A DNA stretch of 64,000 bases from Bretschneidera sinensis (taxonomy: Eukaryota > Streptophyta > Magnoliopsida > Brassicales > Akaniaceae). Below, piece by piece: positions 1 to 10,250 of the stretch (its first letter is position 1; each line of letters starts with the position of its first letter). The stretch is from NCBI GenBank assembly GCA_023935145.1, contig CM043698.1:33699001-33763000 (forward strand), read 5' to 3'. The notes under the pieces were generated by a model, which searched no databases, was not told the origin of the DNA, and was given only the letters and a program-made list of their open reading frames with translations. The translations under genes were made by a program, and so were the position numbers.

Positions 1-292
1 AATCAAAATATCTTTAAAGTTCATGCCATAGTCTTCTAGTTGTTGTTTCATCCACAACACTTGTGCACAACAATTTCTAGCTGCTACGTATTCCTCCTCG
101 ACGGTTGATAGCGCAATCGAGTTTTGTTTCTTGGAAAACCAAGAGGTTAGCATTGCACCTAAGAATTAGTATGTCCCACTGGTGCTTTTTTATCTAGTTA
201 CACCCTGCAAATCAGCATCTGAATATCCTACAAGCTCAAAAGATGAATCGCTAGAGTACCATAATCCTAGGTTTTGAGTCCCTTGTAGATAT
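1..292 (-). pseudogene. copia RNase H region, partial
   Basis: Minus-strand translation gives the RNase H tail of a copia polyprotein, with a TVEEEYVAA-like stretch, RNCCAQVLW and KQQLEDYG, which is the usual region around the catalytic acidic residue and the following helix. The window edge cuts it. It is joined to the RT fragment upstream by stops and an A/T-run indel near 300. Confidence 0.7.
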
Positions 293-1436
293 CTAAAGAT
301 TTTTTTTTTTTACTGCAATTACACATGATTCCTTAGGATTAGCTTGAAATCTAGTATACATGCATTCACTGAACATTATATCAGGTTTACTTACAGTTAA
401 ATAAAGTAAGGCTCCTATCATGCTTCTATAAATTTTAATGTCTACACACTTACCTCTTTCATCATGGTCAAGTTTTGTAGAAGTGCTCATAGGAGTGTCA
501 ATTGACTTTGAGCTTTCCATCTCGAACCTTTTTAATAGGTCTTTGGTGTATTTTGATTGATTAATGAAGATGTCTCCTTTCAATTGTTTGATTTGAAGTC
601 CAAGAAAGCAGGTGAGTGCTCCCGTCATGCTCATTTCAAATTCACTTTGCATGCACTTAGCAAATTCTTCACACATTGATTCATTAGTAACACCAAATAT
701 TATATCATCAACATATATTTGGACTAGTAGTGTGTCATTTTTATGAGTTTTTGTGAAGAGAGTTGTGTCTATTTTTCCTCTTGTAAAACCATTTTCAATA
801 AAAAAATTTACTTAGTCTCTCATACCATGCTTTTAGATCTCGTTTTAACCCATAGAGAGCTTTAGAAAGCCTATAAATATGGTTTGGAAGACTAGGATTT
901 TTAAATCTAAGAGGTTGCTCAATATACACCTTTTCTTCTATAATACCATTTAAAAAGGCACTTTTTACATCCATTTGAAATAACTTAAACTTGTTAAAGC
1001 ATACAAAGGCTAATAACATTCAAATAGCTTCTAATCTACCTACGGGAGCATAAATCTCATCAAAGTCTATTCCTTCTTCTTGATTATACCCTTTAGCAAC
1101 TAGTCTAGCCTTATTCCTAGTTACTATTCCATTTTCATCCATTTTATTTCTAAATACCCATTTAGTTCCTATTATAGTATGATTCTTTGGTCTAGGAACT
1201 AGATTTCATACATTATTTCTTTCAAATTGATTTATTTCTTTTTGCATAGCGTTTATCCAATCAACATCCTCCTCGGCTTCTACAAATGTGTTAGGTTTTA
1301 TTTGAGATAAATAAGCTACAAAATTTCAAATATTTCTAATAGAGGAACGAGTTCTTACCCTTTGTGAAGGATCACCAATCACTTGATTGATTGGATGATA
1401 ATTTGCATACCTCCAATCTTTGGGAAGACTATCCTT
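293..1436 (-). pseudogene. copia reverse transcriptase, degenerate
   Basis: Two open stretches (1019-795 and 676-293) carry RT motifs. The first has MDVKSAFLNG and LSKALYGLKRDLKAWYERL; the sequence between them reads LLVQIYVDDIIFG with the catalytic YVDD near 700-712; the second has FLGLQI and the SMIGALLYLTVSKPDI block. An A-run around 797-805 shifts the frame between them. The part above 1019 still shows the conserved amino-terminal RT region in pieces, with stops. Not functional. Confidence 0.85.
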
Positions 1437-2475
1437 TTATTGACTTGTAGATGGTTGATCAAGATTGGGAGCTTCTTCCTCTTGACTTGTTTGAGGTGGG
1501 CTCATCTTTGGGTCAACAATGGGATTAAGTGTTTCCATTCTTGGAATGAAATCTGTATCATCATTGAAAGAAACTACTCTACTACTAATCAAGTTAGACT
1601 CATCAAAGGCTACATGTACGAATTCTTCTACCACTAGTGTTCTTTTGTTAAAGACTCTATAAGCTTTATTAGAGGTTGAATATTCTAAGAATATCCCCTC
1701 ATCGGTCTTTGAGTCAAATTTACCAAATTTAGTTTTATTTTTATTTAGGATAAAGTATTTACAACCAAAGGCGCGAAAATAGGAGATATTAGGCTTTCTA
1801 CCTTTCCATGATTCATATTGAGTTTTGTTAAGCATAAGCCTAATTAAAAGTCTGTTTAAGACATAGCAGGAAGTGTTTGTGGCTTCTGCCCAAAAGTATT
1901 TTGGCAAGCTATTTTCACAAAGCATTATTCTTACAAATTCTTCTAGAAATCTATTTTTTTCTTTCAACAACTCCATTTTGTTGAGGAGTTCTAGGAGCTA
2001 AAAAGTTGTAATCAATTCCATTTTCATCACAAAATTTTGAAAAACTTTGGTTTTCACATTCTTTTCCATGATCACTTTTAATGCTTAAAATGCAAATTCT
2101 TTTTTCATTTTGAACCTTTTTACAAAAGTTTTCAAATCATTTGTAAGCTTTATCCTTGTAAGCAATAAAAATAATAAAGGTATATCTTGAATAGTCATCA
2201 ACAGTAACAAGAGCATATTAATGGCCACCTAGACTAATGGTACTTATTGGACCAAATAAGTCCATATGCAAAAGTTCCAATGGTCTAGTAGTTGAGACTA
2301 CATTTTTTGATTTAAAATAAATTCTAGTTTGTTTTCCTATTTGACAAGCATCACACACCTTTTCTTTTTCAAATTTGATTTTTGGAAGTCCAATGACTAA
2401 ACTTTTCTTGAAATGATTTTAAGCAAATCCATATTCACATAGCCAAGCCTTCTATTCCATAGCCATGGGTTTTCA
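1437..2475 (-). pseudogene. copia integrase, degenerate
   Basis: The open stretch 1976-1437 holds the integrase carboxyl part: YFWAEATNTSCYVLNR, a YESWKGRKPNISYFRAFGC block and a GKFDSKTDEGIFLEYS block followed by an acidic linker. The upstream catalytic core (1977-2475) is recognisable only in fragments because of stops and indels. This is the usual integrase of SIRE-like elements, inactive here. Confidence 0.8.
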
Positions 2476-2875
2476 CTAAATGTGAGAAAACATTTTTTCA
2501 TTTTCCGAATGTAAAGATTTTAAATCAACTATATAGACATTTTCGTGTCTATGGCCAACAAACTTGATCTTGTTGCTCTTGATGTCTATAACTAGACAAT
2601 GAGAGGTTTCAAATATGACTTTGTTACCTTTGTCACATAGTTGACTAATACTTAGTAAATTTGGCTTAAAGTCTTGCACAAGTAATACATGATCAATGGT
2701 TGAGAAATCATTACCAACTTTTCTATGCCCGATGATTTTTATCTTTGTGTTATCTCCAATGGTGACATATCTTCCATCTCTTAGAGTTAGTTCTTTGAAT
2801 ACACTTCAATCACCGGTCATGTGCTTTGAGCATCCACTGTCAAGGTACCAATAATTAGCTTTTTCCTTGGTGTGG
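2476..2875 (-). pseudogene. copia protease and pre-integrase region
   Basis: Reading the minus strand, WYLDSGCSKHMTGD lies near 2,860-2,815; the DSG is the aspartic protease active-site triplet. A stop follows directly. Further on are a GDN block and NLLSISQLCDKGN, the usual pre-integrase sequence of this lineage. The open part (2679-2476) ends before the zinc-binding integrase head. Confidence 0.75.
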
Positions 2876-2883
2876 AGACATAT

Positions 2884-3435
2884 CTACATTACACAAGGAT
2901 ATACAATTGTACTCTTAGGTACCCAAAATTTCTTGGGTCCTTTGGGGTTAGTCCTAGAAAATATAATTCCTTTAGGGACCCATACTTTCTTAACATTGTA
3001 AGGTGTTCTAAAATTGTAGACATGTTGATTAGGCATAATCATAAGATAAAAGTTATTGATATTTCTAGGATTTCTCAAATATGCATGCCTATAGTTCCTT
3101 GGATACATGTTTCTATCATGAAGATTATGAACATGAGTGTTATTTCGAGGAAATGTATGATGATGATTTCTAGCATATGTACTTGCATTATTATGAACAT
3201 GCATATTATTTTTAGGATACACATGATGGTAATTCCTAGGATGTGCATGTGTAGTGTGCAAGTTATGAGTATACATGTTATCTCTAGGATGCACGTGATG
3301 GTTACTCCTAGGATGTGTATATGCATTTCTTGAATGATTGTTCCTAGCATTTGCATTTCTTAAGTGAGCATACATATATGTATGAGTATTTCTAGGATGT
3401 TTAATTTTTGTATATGCATTAGAATTTAAATTCAC
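2884..3435 (-). pseudogene. His/Asn/Arg-rich repetitive linker of copia gag-protease
   Basis: A 183-codon open frame is built mostly from imperfect repeats of the type HPRNNxHVHN, RNAYTHPR and PRNYHHVY, rich in His, Asn, Arg, Tyr and Thr, with no large hydrophobic segment. It ends in TNPKGPKKFWVPK, which normally precedes the SIRE protease, so this is element coding sequence and not a host gene. A start codon at 3,435 is only where the frame happens to open. The repeat nature shows at DNA level as recurring aggatg and catgt blocks. Its function is unknown; in the polyprotein it would link the gag zinc knuckle and the protease. Confidence 0.65.
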
Positions 3436-4850
3436 ATTTTAGCATACATTGAATGAGTACTTTTAACCTTGCTAGAGGTCTTGGAAGTAAAGGCTTCATT
3501 CACATATGTTGCTTTCATGAATAAGGTTTCTTTTGATTTTTGCTTGCCTAATGGAGAATAACCTAACCCGGATTTTCCTCCACTTAACCTTTGGCACGAT
3601 AACACTTTATCTAGCTTTTCTTTTCCAAGCATAAGTCTTGATATAGTGTCATTCAATTATATTATTTTCTTCTTTAAGTTTTTATTTTCATATTTAAGAA
3701 AATCTTGAGAGGAATTATAAAGCATGGAAGATAGTTTTTCTTTTTCTTCCTTTAAGCCTTCCATCTTTTTAGAAATGGATGAGACTTCCTTTTTTTAGGG
3801 TGGTATTCCTAGAATCGAATTTCTTCAATTCTTCATGCATTTCATTTATAACTTCTATTAATTCTTCACTACTTCTAACAATGTTATTATTAGAAGGGGA
3901 AGACTTTGATACCTCATTTTCGTCGTCGATTGCCATTAGACATAGGTTGGCAATCTTCTCGTATCTGACCTCATTGTCCGAGGATTCTTCTTCTTCGTCA
4001 TCACTCCAAGTGGTTGCAATCATTGCTTTCTTTTTGAAGCTCTTATATGGTTTGCTTGTCACTGTACAATTGACCTTAATGTGACCGGGCTTCTTGCAAC
4101 CATAACACACAAGGGGTTCCCTTTTTGAAGTAGGATCATTTGTGTAAGGTTTCTTGCTCTTCTTCAAGAATATGTGAAACCTCTTGGTGATTAGAGCCAT
4201 CTCACCATCTTCCTCTCTGCTTTCTATCTCTTCTTCTGTTTCTTCCTCTTTGTTGCTCGTAGAGGCCTTGATAGCAATCACATTTTTCTTATTCTCATCA
4301 TCATTGACAACGAGATTCATTTCTTTCATCTCGTATGTCAATAGTGATCCTAGAAGTGTTTTGACATCAAGTTTGTCGAGATCTTTGGCCTCCGTGATGG
4401 TCGTCTTCTTTGGCTTCCAAGTGGGTAACAAAAACCTTAAGATCTTCCTTGTTAGTTCAAATTCCTCAATGTTCCTATCAAGAAGCTTTAACCCATTAAC
4501 AATAGTTCCTTCATATGTAACTTGCAATTTGTCCCAAATCTCCTTAACCAAAACACAAGCAGAAATTTTATTATATTCAGAAATATCTAAAGCACAATGT
4601 AAAATACTTGTGGCTCTACTATTTAGAGAAATCATTCTACAATCTTCTTCATTGAACTCAGTTTTGAGTTTAGGCATTATATGATTGATTTCTCCAATAG
4701 TTATTTTCTTTGTAGGAATTCTAGGTCCTTCCTCAATAACTCTCCATAGATTGTAATCTTGTCATTCGACAAAGATTTTCATCATATTTTTTCAATAGTT
4801 ATAATTTGAGCTATTGAACAAGGGAGGCCTAGTATAGGAATGTCCTTCGG
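3432..4850 (-). pseudogene. copia gag, degenerate
   Basis: The main open part is 4677-3769 (302 codons). It contains a gag core (LVKEIWDKLQVTYEG, LPTWKPKKTTITEAKDL) and a zinc knuckle CYGCKKPGHIKVNC (CX2CX4HX4C), followed by an acidic serine-rich stretch with coiled-coil-like ELIEVINEMHEELKKF. Remnants of the amino terminus continue up to about 4,850 but in broken frames, and a carboxyl piece (3656-3432) is in another frame. Structural protein of the copia particle, no longer translatable in full. Confidence 0.8.
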
Positions 4851-4910
4851 AATAGTTATTTGATTCCACTGGATCAACTCAAGGGTTTTAAGCCTGAAAT
4901 TGAGAACGAG

Positions 4911-4922
4911 ACTCTGATACCA
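4911..4922 (-). other. copia primer-binding site, initiator-Met tRNA type
   Basis: The minus strand reads TGGTATCAGAGT two bases inside the LTR end at 4,925. TGGTATCAGAGC is the usual plant copia site complementary to the 3' end of tRNA-iMet, so one position differs. It fixes the element's orientation and the LTR boundary. Confidence 0.85.
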
Positions 4923-4924
4923 AT

Positions 4925-5623
4925 TGTAAACCGAGGTTCTAACCCAAGAGGGGGATGAATTGGGTTTTCAAGTTTATAAAAATAGTTAAATGCGCAAGCA
5001 AACAAACAAGTGATGTGCTTTAAGTAAAAGAGTGCAAAGAAGAGAAAGTGTAAACTCAGTTTATAGTGGTTCAGCAATATCGGATTCCTTCCGACCCTAC
5101 ATCCCCTCTCTTTAAGGAACCTTCTTGAAGTAATCCACAAAAACTTTTATTCGTACAACTTTACGGGTGTTATACAAACCTTACAACCAATCATTTCCTC
5201 ACGAAAGTTATTCCCTTCCTCATGGAGCTAATCCCTTCCTCACGGAAGCTTACAAAGAAGTGTTTAATCCTAAACACTCTAAGAGTTATTATAACCCTTT
5301 CCTCTTTACAATAAACGAGATTTGTTGTAGAGTAAATGGTAGAGAGGTAGCAATGAATGCTTTTACAAATGAACAATATCTCACTTTCAAGAATAAGCTT
5401 GACGAATGGCTCAACAATAAATTTTTCAACGCTTTTGAGAATTAATGAGCAAACTTGTGAATTGAATGTGTTCTCTTGTTGTTTTAAATGCTAATTGAAG
5501 TGGGTTTATATAGCCTTGAATCAATATGGCCGTTAAACATTGACTTGGTAGGTTTGGTGTATTAAATGCTCAAGTCTCGTGTCTCAAATGGTCATATTTT
5601 TGAATTACCAGTCGATTGGGTCT
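4925..5623 (-). repeat. copia 5' LTR, promoter-distal part
   Basis: The LTR ends (plus-strand TGTAAACCGAGG at 4,925) two bases from the primer site. It is cut at 5,623 by the Athila insertion; the last five bases GGTCT are the left copy of that element's target duplication. The last part before the break contains the motif CCAGTCGATTGGG, continued on the other side of the insertion. The small open frames in this stretch are LTR sequence. Confidence 0.8.
5619..5623. other. target-site duplication GGTCT, left copy
   Basis: GGTCT directly precedes TGTTGTGCG of the Athila 3' LTR and matches 17,257-17,261 beyond the other LTR. Confidence 0.9.
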
Positions 5624-6961
5624 TGTTGTGCGATAATATACCTAAATAAATAGGTGAATGATCGGACTTTGTTTTACTTGCAAGTGCACAAGGTCAACAG
5701 TGTAGTATAGTGTGCGAATGCAAGATCATCTCCACAGGGATTGGTAAAGTTCAATTTAGAATTAATTTCTCTAAAGTAAAAAGATGTAAATAACAACTGA
5801 ATGGTGATTTGATAATAATAAAGACATAGGGCTTTGATATCCACCACTAGTCATACATTCCTGATTTTGTATAAGGTATCAGTGCTCTAGCCTTATTATG
5901 TGTACCTACTGGTTGCCAACCTAAGGGCATGGTATCTACTCCTTAAGCTATTGATTTCCCTAAGCAACGAGTTAGGCATGGTATCTACTCTAACTTTTTT
6001 CTTCCTTAAGGGATTCAGCATGGTATCTGCTTGAGTTGTTCCTTAAGAAAACATAGGTACTGTGGAAATCGACAACCACATGAGACCTAGGGCATGGTAT
6101 CTACTCCCGGTTTCCCATGTTGATTAACCCGGGTATCCGGATAAGATGGTCCCTTGTTACTAATGTTAGACCCAGGACTCGGTCATCCAAATTGATCTAA
6201 CTAACCCATCCATACCACATGCATACGTTGGCCTTACACATACATATGAGGAATTTAAATAAGCACAGGTGTTAATCAAGTTAAGTAACATAATAAGCTA
6301 TGCAAAGATTTAATCAATGAATAAAAATATGGGAATGCATAACTAGGGCTTCAATCGAGCCCTATAAGAGAGTTAGTTACACATACTAACTGAAGTAAAC
6401 ATAATTAAACTAAACATAAGGGAGAAGAATAAACCCGAGAGAAGAGGTGTCAATTCTCTCCCAAGCTCTCCACTCCAAGTAAAAGAAAAGAGAAAAGTGT
6501 TTCTTTCTAAGGTCTGTTTTTGTGTGTGAGTTACAAGTGTATTTATAGGTCTTTGAGAAGTCCTAATAGACCCATGAGTCCTAAACTTTCCTAAAACGAC
6601 AATCCTAAACCTTCCTAAAACGAAAATCTTGTACTTTCCAAAATAAGGTTCTGCAGTTTACTGTTCACGCCTGTATATGTGCGCTCGATCACATGTATCA
6701 TTGCGCTCGATCCTACAAGTGTGCGCATGATCGTATGTGCGCTCGATCGCATTGCATGTGCGCTCGATCGCACTTTGTCCAGAAAATGCTCCAGGGCTTC
6801 TAGATTTCTTCCTTAAAGTGCCAAAACTGCTTCTTTTTCTCCAATACCCTATAAAAACATGTAAAACACACAAATGGAGTAAAAGATACCAAATTAACGT
6901 AATAAAGGATCTAACAAGTGTAAATAAGGGGGTTTAAATATGTATATTTAAGCGTCTATCA
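5624..6961 (-). repeat. Athila 3' LTR
   Basis: Starts TGTTGTGCGATAAT and ends AAGCGTCTATCA on the plus strand. It aligns along its whole length with 15,900-17,256. It carries several copies of a GGCATGGTATCTACT-like phrase (5,930-6,100) and, at 6,677-6,775, about five copies of the palindrome-like motif TGCGCTCGATCGCA. Confidence 0.93.
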
Positions 6962-7500
6962 CACCCCCAAACTTACATATTGCTAGTCCCTTAGCAATAC
7001 TAAATTAAAAACTAAAGCAGAAATATAGATAAATCCAATATTCATAGTGTCAATAAAAAATCTAGATTTTACACAAAACAATGATGCGCATTCATGAGCA
7101 AGCTTAACAAGTGTAAACATATATCTGCAATGAATAAGAGTTTTGAACGTAAATCATATTCACTAGGTATTCTAAGATATCACAAGTTTGACTTCGGAGT
7201 GTGGTGATTAGCACATAAAAGATTGAGTTTCCAAGAAATTCAAATGGGTAGTGTTTCGATGACTCAAGATTCACCAACTTTCTATTAGAGTCAACAAATA
7301 TGGCATAGACTTTTATTTGCGAGATTTTTGCCAAGTTAGTTCCCTTAAGCTTTCTTGATGACTCGTGTAACGAGCGTTTGGCCAATGACTCCCAAACCAG
7401 ATGGTTTTAGGGCATTAGGTGTAAAGACACCCCTAAGGACTTACTGGCTCGAGTCAACAAGGCTACGAAACTAACTGATTTTTATGCTACCATTTAGAAT

Positions 7501-7680
7501 TTTCCACCTTTTGACGTGACACTCAATGCTTACTGAGGTAAGAGGGCCAGTTACTCAACGAAAAATTTCTTTTTAATGATCACTTAAGATTTTCCACCTT
7601 TTAACGTGACACTCAATGCTTACTGAGGCAAGAGGGTCAGTTACTCAGCGGAAGATTTGTTTTTATTGATCATTATAAGC
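7501..7680. repeat. 90-bp tandem repeat in the Athila tail
   Basis: Two adjacent units begin with TTTCCACCTTTT at 7,501 and 7,591 and share ACGTGACACTCAATGCTTAC, a GAGG(C/T)AAGAGGG block and CAGTTACTCA. They differ at a handful of positions. Non-coding. Confidence 0.85.
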
Positions 7681-8305
7681 ATTTTTTTATTTTTGAGCAC
7701 GAATCAATCTTTTCTATTTTTATATGCCAAAATGTCAATCTAATAGGTCATCTAGTTCACAGTCAAGCAAAAGAAACATACCAATCCAAATATCATGTCA
7801 TACCCCACACAGCTATGTGCTAATGTGCTCGTGATAGTTCAAGTTAAACTTGTGAATTCTTAAATGCCAAAAGGGCAGTGATCTAGGTTCAAAACTTGTT
7901 TATTGGCCTATATGTTCAAAGTTTTAAGCTCACTGATGAAGTCGAATCATAACATTTTGTTTAGATCACAAAAAAAAAGTTTATTGGACAGAATGAGCAT
8001 GCATTTATCTATGAAAATAGCGACAAAACTAAAAATGTAGGACATAGTGTAGTGTGTGAATGTGTCCCCATACCCCCAAACTTAAAATGCACATTGTCCC
8101 CAATGTGTAAATAGCATGGAAAGATCTGACCTGGGAGATGGAGAGCTATATGGCTGGCATGGCTTGTAGCACGCCCCCAAACTTCAACTGGATGCACTAA
8201 CACTGTCCTTGAAAAAGAAAGAAAAGTAAACATAAAATGGAAAACAAGTACTAATAACAAAATAATAAACAAGTAAAATACTAATAACTATAAAAAGGAT
8301 ATGCA

Positions 8306-8353
8306 GTGGGGTGCCTCTCATGAGTGCTAAGTTTTACGTCTTCAGCCAGACGT
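8306..8353 (-). other. conserved Athila block with stem-loop
   Basis: Contains GTGGGGTGCCTCTCA, then AGTGCT, then ACGTC, an 8-base loop and GACGT (8,336-8,353). The same arrangement occurs in the second Athila element at 60,741-60,789, although the two elements otherwise differ strongly. The third ORF stops at 8,363, so the block lies just past it. Structural role inferred only. Confidence 0.55.
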
Positions 8354-8362
8354 TGTACTCTC

Positions 8363-9490
8363 TCACTGCTGATCATCAGGTGGTGCAGTCGGAGAGGTAC
8401 CGGGTGCTGGAGGTAGGCAATCAAGTATGGCCTGCAGCATGGCCTCCTGGCGTGTAAATCGTGCATCCAAACTGTCGATGCGCTGATGTACAAGAGTGGT
8501 GGCGGCAGCGACCTCCCCTCGGAAGGAGGATAGCTCAGCCAAAAAGTGCTGGGACTCGGTGGGTCCCATATCCGAATGGTCCTCTTCCCGTACCGGGCTC
8601 ATGACAGGGGCCTCGGTCTCCATGTGATCCTCCTCTACTCGCTCAGCTGCTGGAGCAGGAACTGGGGGACCTCGTGGCATGTGTGATATGCTTTGTGTCC
8701 ACTGAGCCTGCCCAAAGATAGGATGCTCTCGTACTGGCCCATCACTGTGGGTCCCTTTAATCCCCTTCTTCTTGAGAATGAAGGTGAGTAGGAACGGGAA
8801 AGGGAGTCCCCAAGCATTGACCGTGGTAGTCTGACGGCCATGTACGTGATCCCAGAACTTGTGCAGCTGGCTCCAAATGACAGACGGGATAGAGTACCAG
8901 TGGCCTCTATGGAAGGCGTATAATGTCTGAAGAAACTGGTCTCGTCGCTGTGTCTTGTGCCCCAACGGACACACATTACACTGGAGGATCGTATCGATGA
9001 GCCATAGTCTGGGGGGTAGCTTGGATCGGCCGGTCGCATTGTTATGCCTGTCGGCATACTGGCCAGCGCACATATCCATGATGGTCTCGGCCGGGGCAAA
9101 GGACTCCGGCTGCTCCTCAATATCAGTGCCATCAGGAGGGGACTCATCCGTGCAATGAAGAGCAGTGGCGATATCGGTACTGGTTACCTCGATGGGCGTG
9201 CCCCTAACCGAAGAGGTGAGGACCCCCGGTCTGCTGCAGTCGAAAGATAAATGCTCATAAAACTGCACTACGAGCTAGGAGTAGGCAGTGGAGCACACCG
9301 GCTTAAACAACCTCTTCAACCCTCGGAGTCGGAGTGCTTAGACGGCCCATTGAGTGGCATCCATGTGCCTGAATATGTCGTCGATGGTGAAAGCGGTTTC
9401 GAACAACAACTCTCATTGCTCGATGCTGGGCCGGGATGAGGACGCACGACTGCTGGAGGCGCCAGACGTGGAAACAGATGGTCGAGACAT
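8363..9490 (-). pseudogene. Athila third ORF (envelope position; plant transposon-protein family)
   Basis: One frame runs from an ATG at 9,490 to the stop at 8,363 (376 codons), broken by three stop codons near its start (9,413-9,415; 9,338-9,340; 9,275-9,277); the rest, 301 codons from 9,268, is open. The amino end is Ser-rich. The middle has QFYEHLSF, a VRGTPIEVT block, LPPRLWLIDTILQCN and a LPFPFLLTFILKKKG block, resembling the proteins labelled putative plant transposon protein in Athila-like elements. The carboxyl part is Pro/Glu-rich and ends in a helical SLDARFTRQEAMLQAIL segment. There is no signal peptide, no clear membrane span and no Cys pattern, so an envelope role is not supported. 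Its actual function is unknown. Confidence 0.7.
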
Positions 9491-10250
9491 GCTGGTGCTT
9501 GTCTTCTGGTTGATTTGCAATCAATCTCAGTGGTGTGCGCTCGATTACACCCGGTCAGGATTTATGTCAAACAGCTTATGTGCACCAAACAGGCAAGCTA
9601 TGGTCTTTTCAACTTGGAACTCGTTCCTACCCCTCCTGCAACCAAACAAACATTCAATCAAACACACAGTAATGTATATGTAAAATGAATTCACAGTTTC
9701 TATTTAAAATTCGTGTATGTGTACAATACCTTGTGCAATGTATGACGGAATGTGAATAGGGAGGGGGGTTGACGGCGGTGCTGGTGGAGGACGGTGGTGA
9801 GGGTAAGGTGATGATGAGGTGTTGTGGTGGTTAGGTGTGAGGTAGGTTGATGTGGGTAGAGGTGTTGTGTGCGAGTGAGAGTGAGAGCAAATGTGCAGGG
9901 GGCGAGTGAAGTGAGTGAGTGAGTGAGTGAGTTCAATTTTATAAATGTCTCTGCCTTGAGTGCGCTCGATTGCACACGGGGTGCGCTCGATTGCACTCGT
10001 GTGCTCGCTTATGTTTTTAGGACACGTTCGATCGCACTCTTACGCTCGATCGCACTGAAGGGTGCGATCGATCGCAAGTGTGGCATATAAGTATAATTAA
10101 AAAAATTACCTTAGCAAAAAGAATAACTAATTGAAACAACACAACCTTACCAGTTGTTAGTGGCTTCAGTACCACTAACCTTACCAGAGGTGCTTGAGCT
10201 TAATAGATGATCAAATTTTTACTTTGCTCAAGCACTCTCTTGCGACCGTG
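9491..10250 (-). other. Athila spacer between pol and the third ORF
   Basis: No credible ORF. Contains a (GTGA)n run at 9,907-9,933, a GT-rich stretch 9,750-9,900, and two sites of the palindrome-like motif: one copy at 9,536-9,551 (which continues just before the third ORF) and a cluster of about five at 9,957-10,075, including GTGCGATCGATCGCA. Such a spacer could hold a splice acceptor or internal promoter for the third ORF, but none can be identified. Confidence 0.6.

Larger units (their letters stand above)
6962..8362 (-). other. Athila 3' untranslated tail with polypurine tract
   Basis: No credible ORF. On the minus strand GTAAGTTTGGGGGTG abuts the 3' LTR and is the polypurine tract. 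Two further copies of the same AAGTTTGGGGG core lie at about 8,072-8,084 and 8,174-8,184. A 90-bp tandem repeat starts at 7,501. A conserved block with a small inverted repeat lies at 8,306-8,353, around the end of the third ORF. Confidence 0.7.

Noticed and set aside
2872..3333. Plus-strand open frame of 153 codons
   Set aside because: It is the antisense shadow of the repetitive copia linker; Met/Ile/Cys-rich composition follows from the repeats.
8635..9147. 170-codon minus-strand frame within the third Athila ORF
   Set aside because: Overlaps the longer, family-like frame in another phase and has a biased Ser/Arg/Pro composition; a shadow.
8363..9490. Viral envelope gene in the Athila element
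   Set aside because: No signal peptide, membrane span, cleavage site or Cys pattern; similarity is to plant transposon proteins of unknown role.
9700..9996. 98-codon Thr/His-rich frame in the Athila spacer
   Set aside because: Low-complexity translation of GT-rich and GTGA repeats; no family resemblance.
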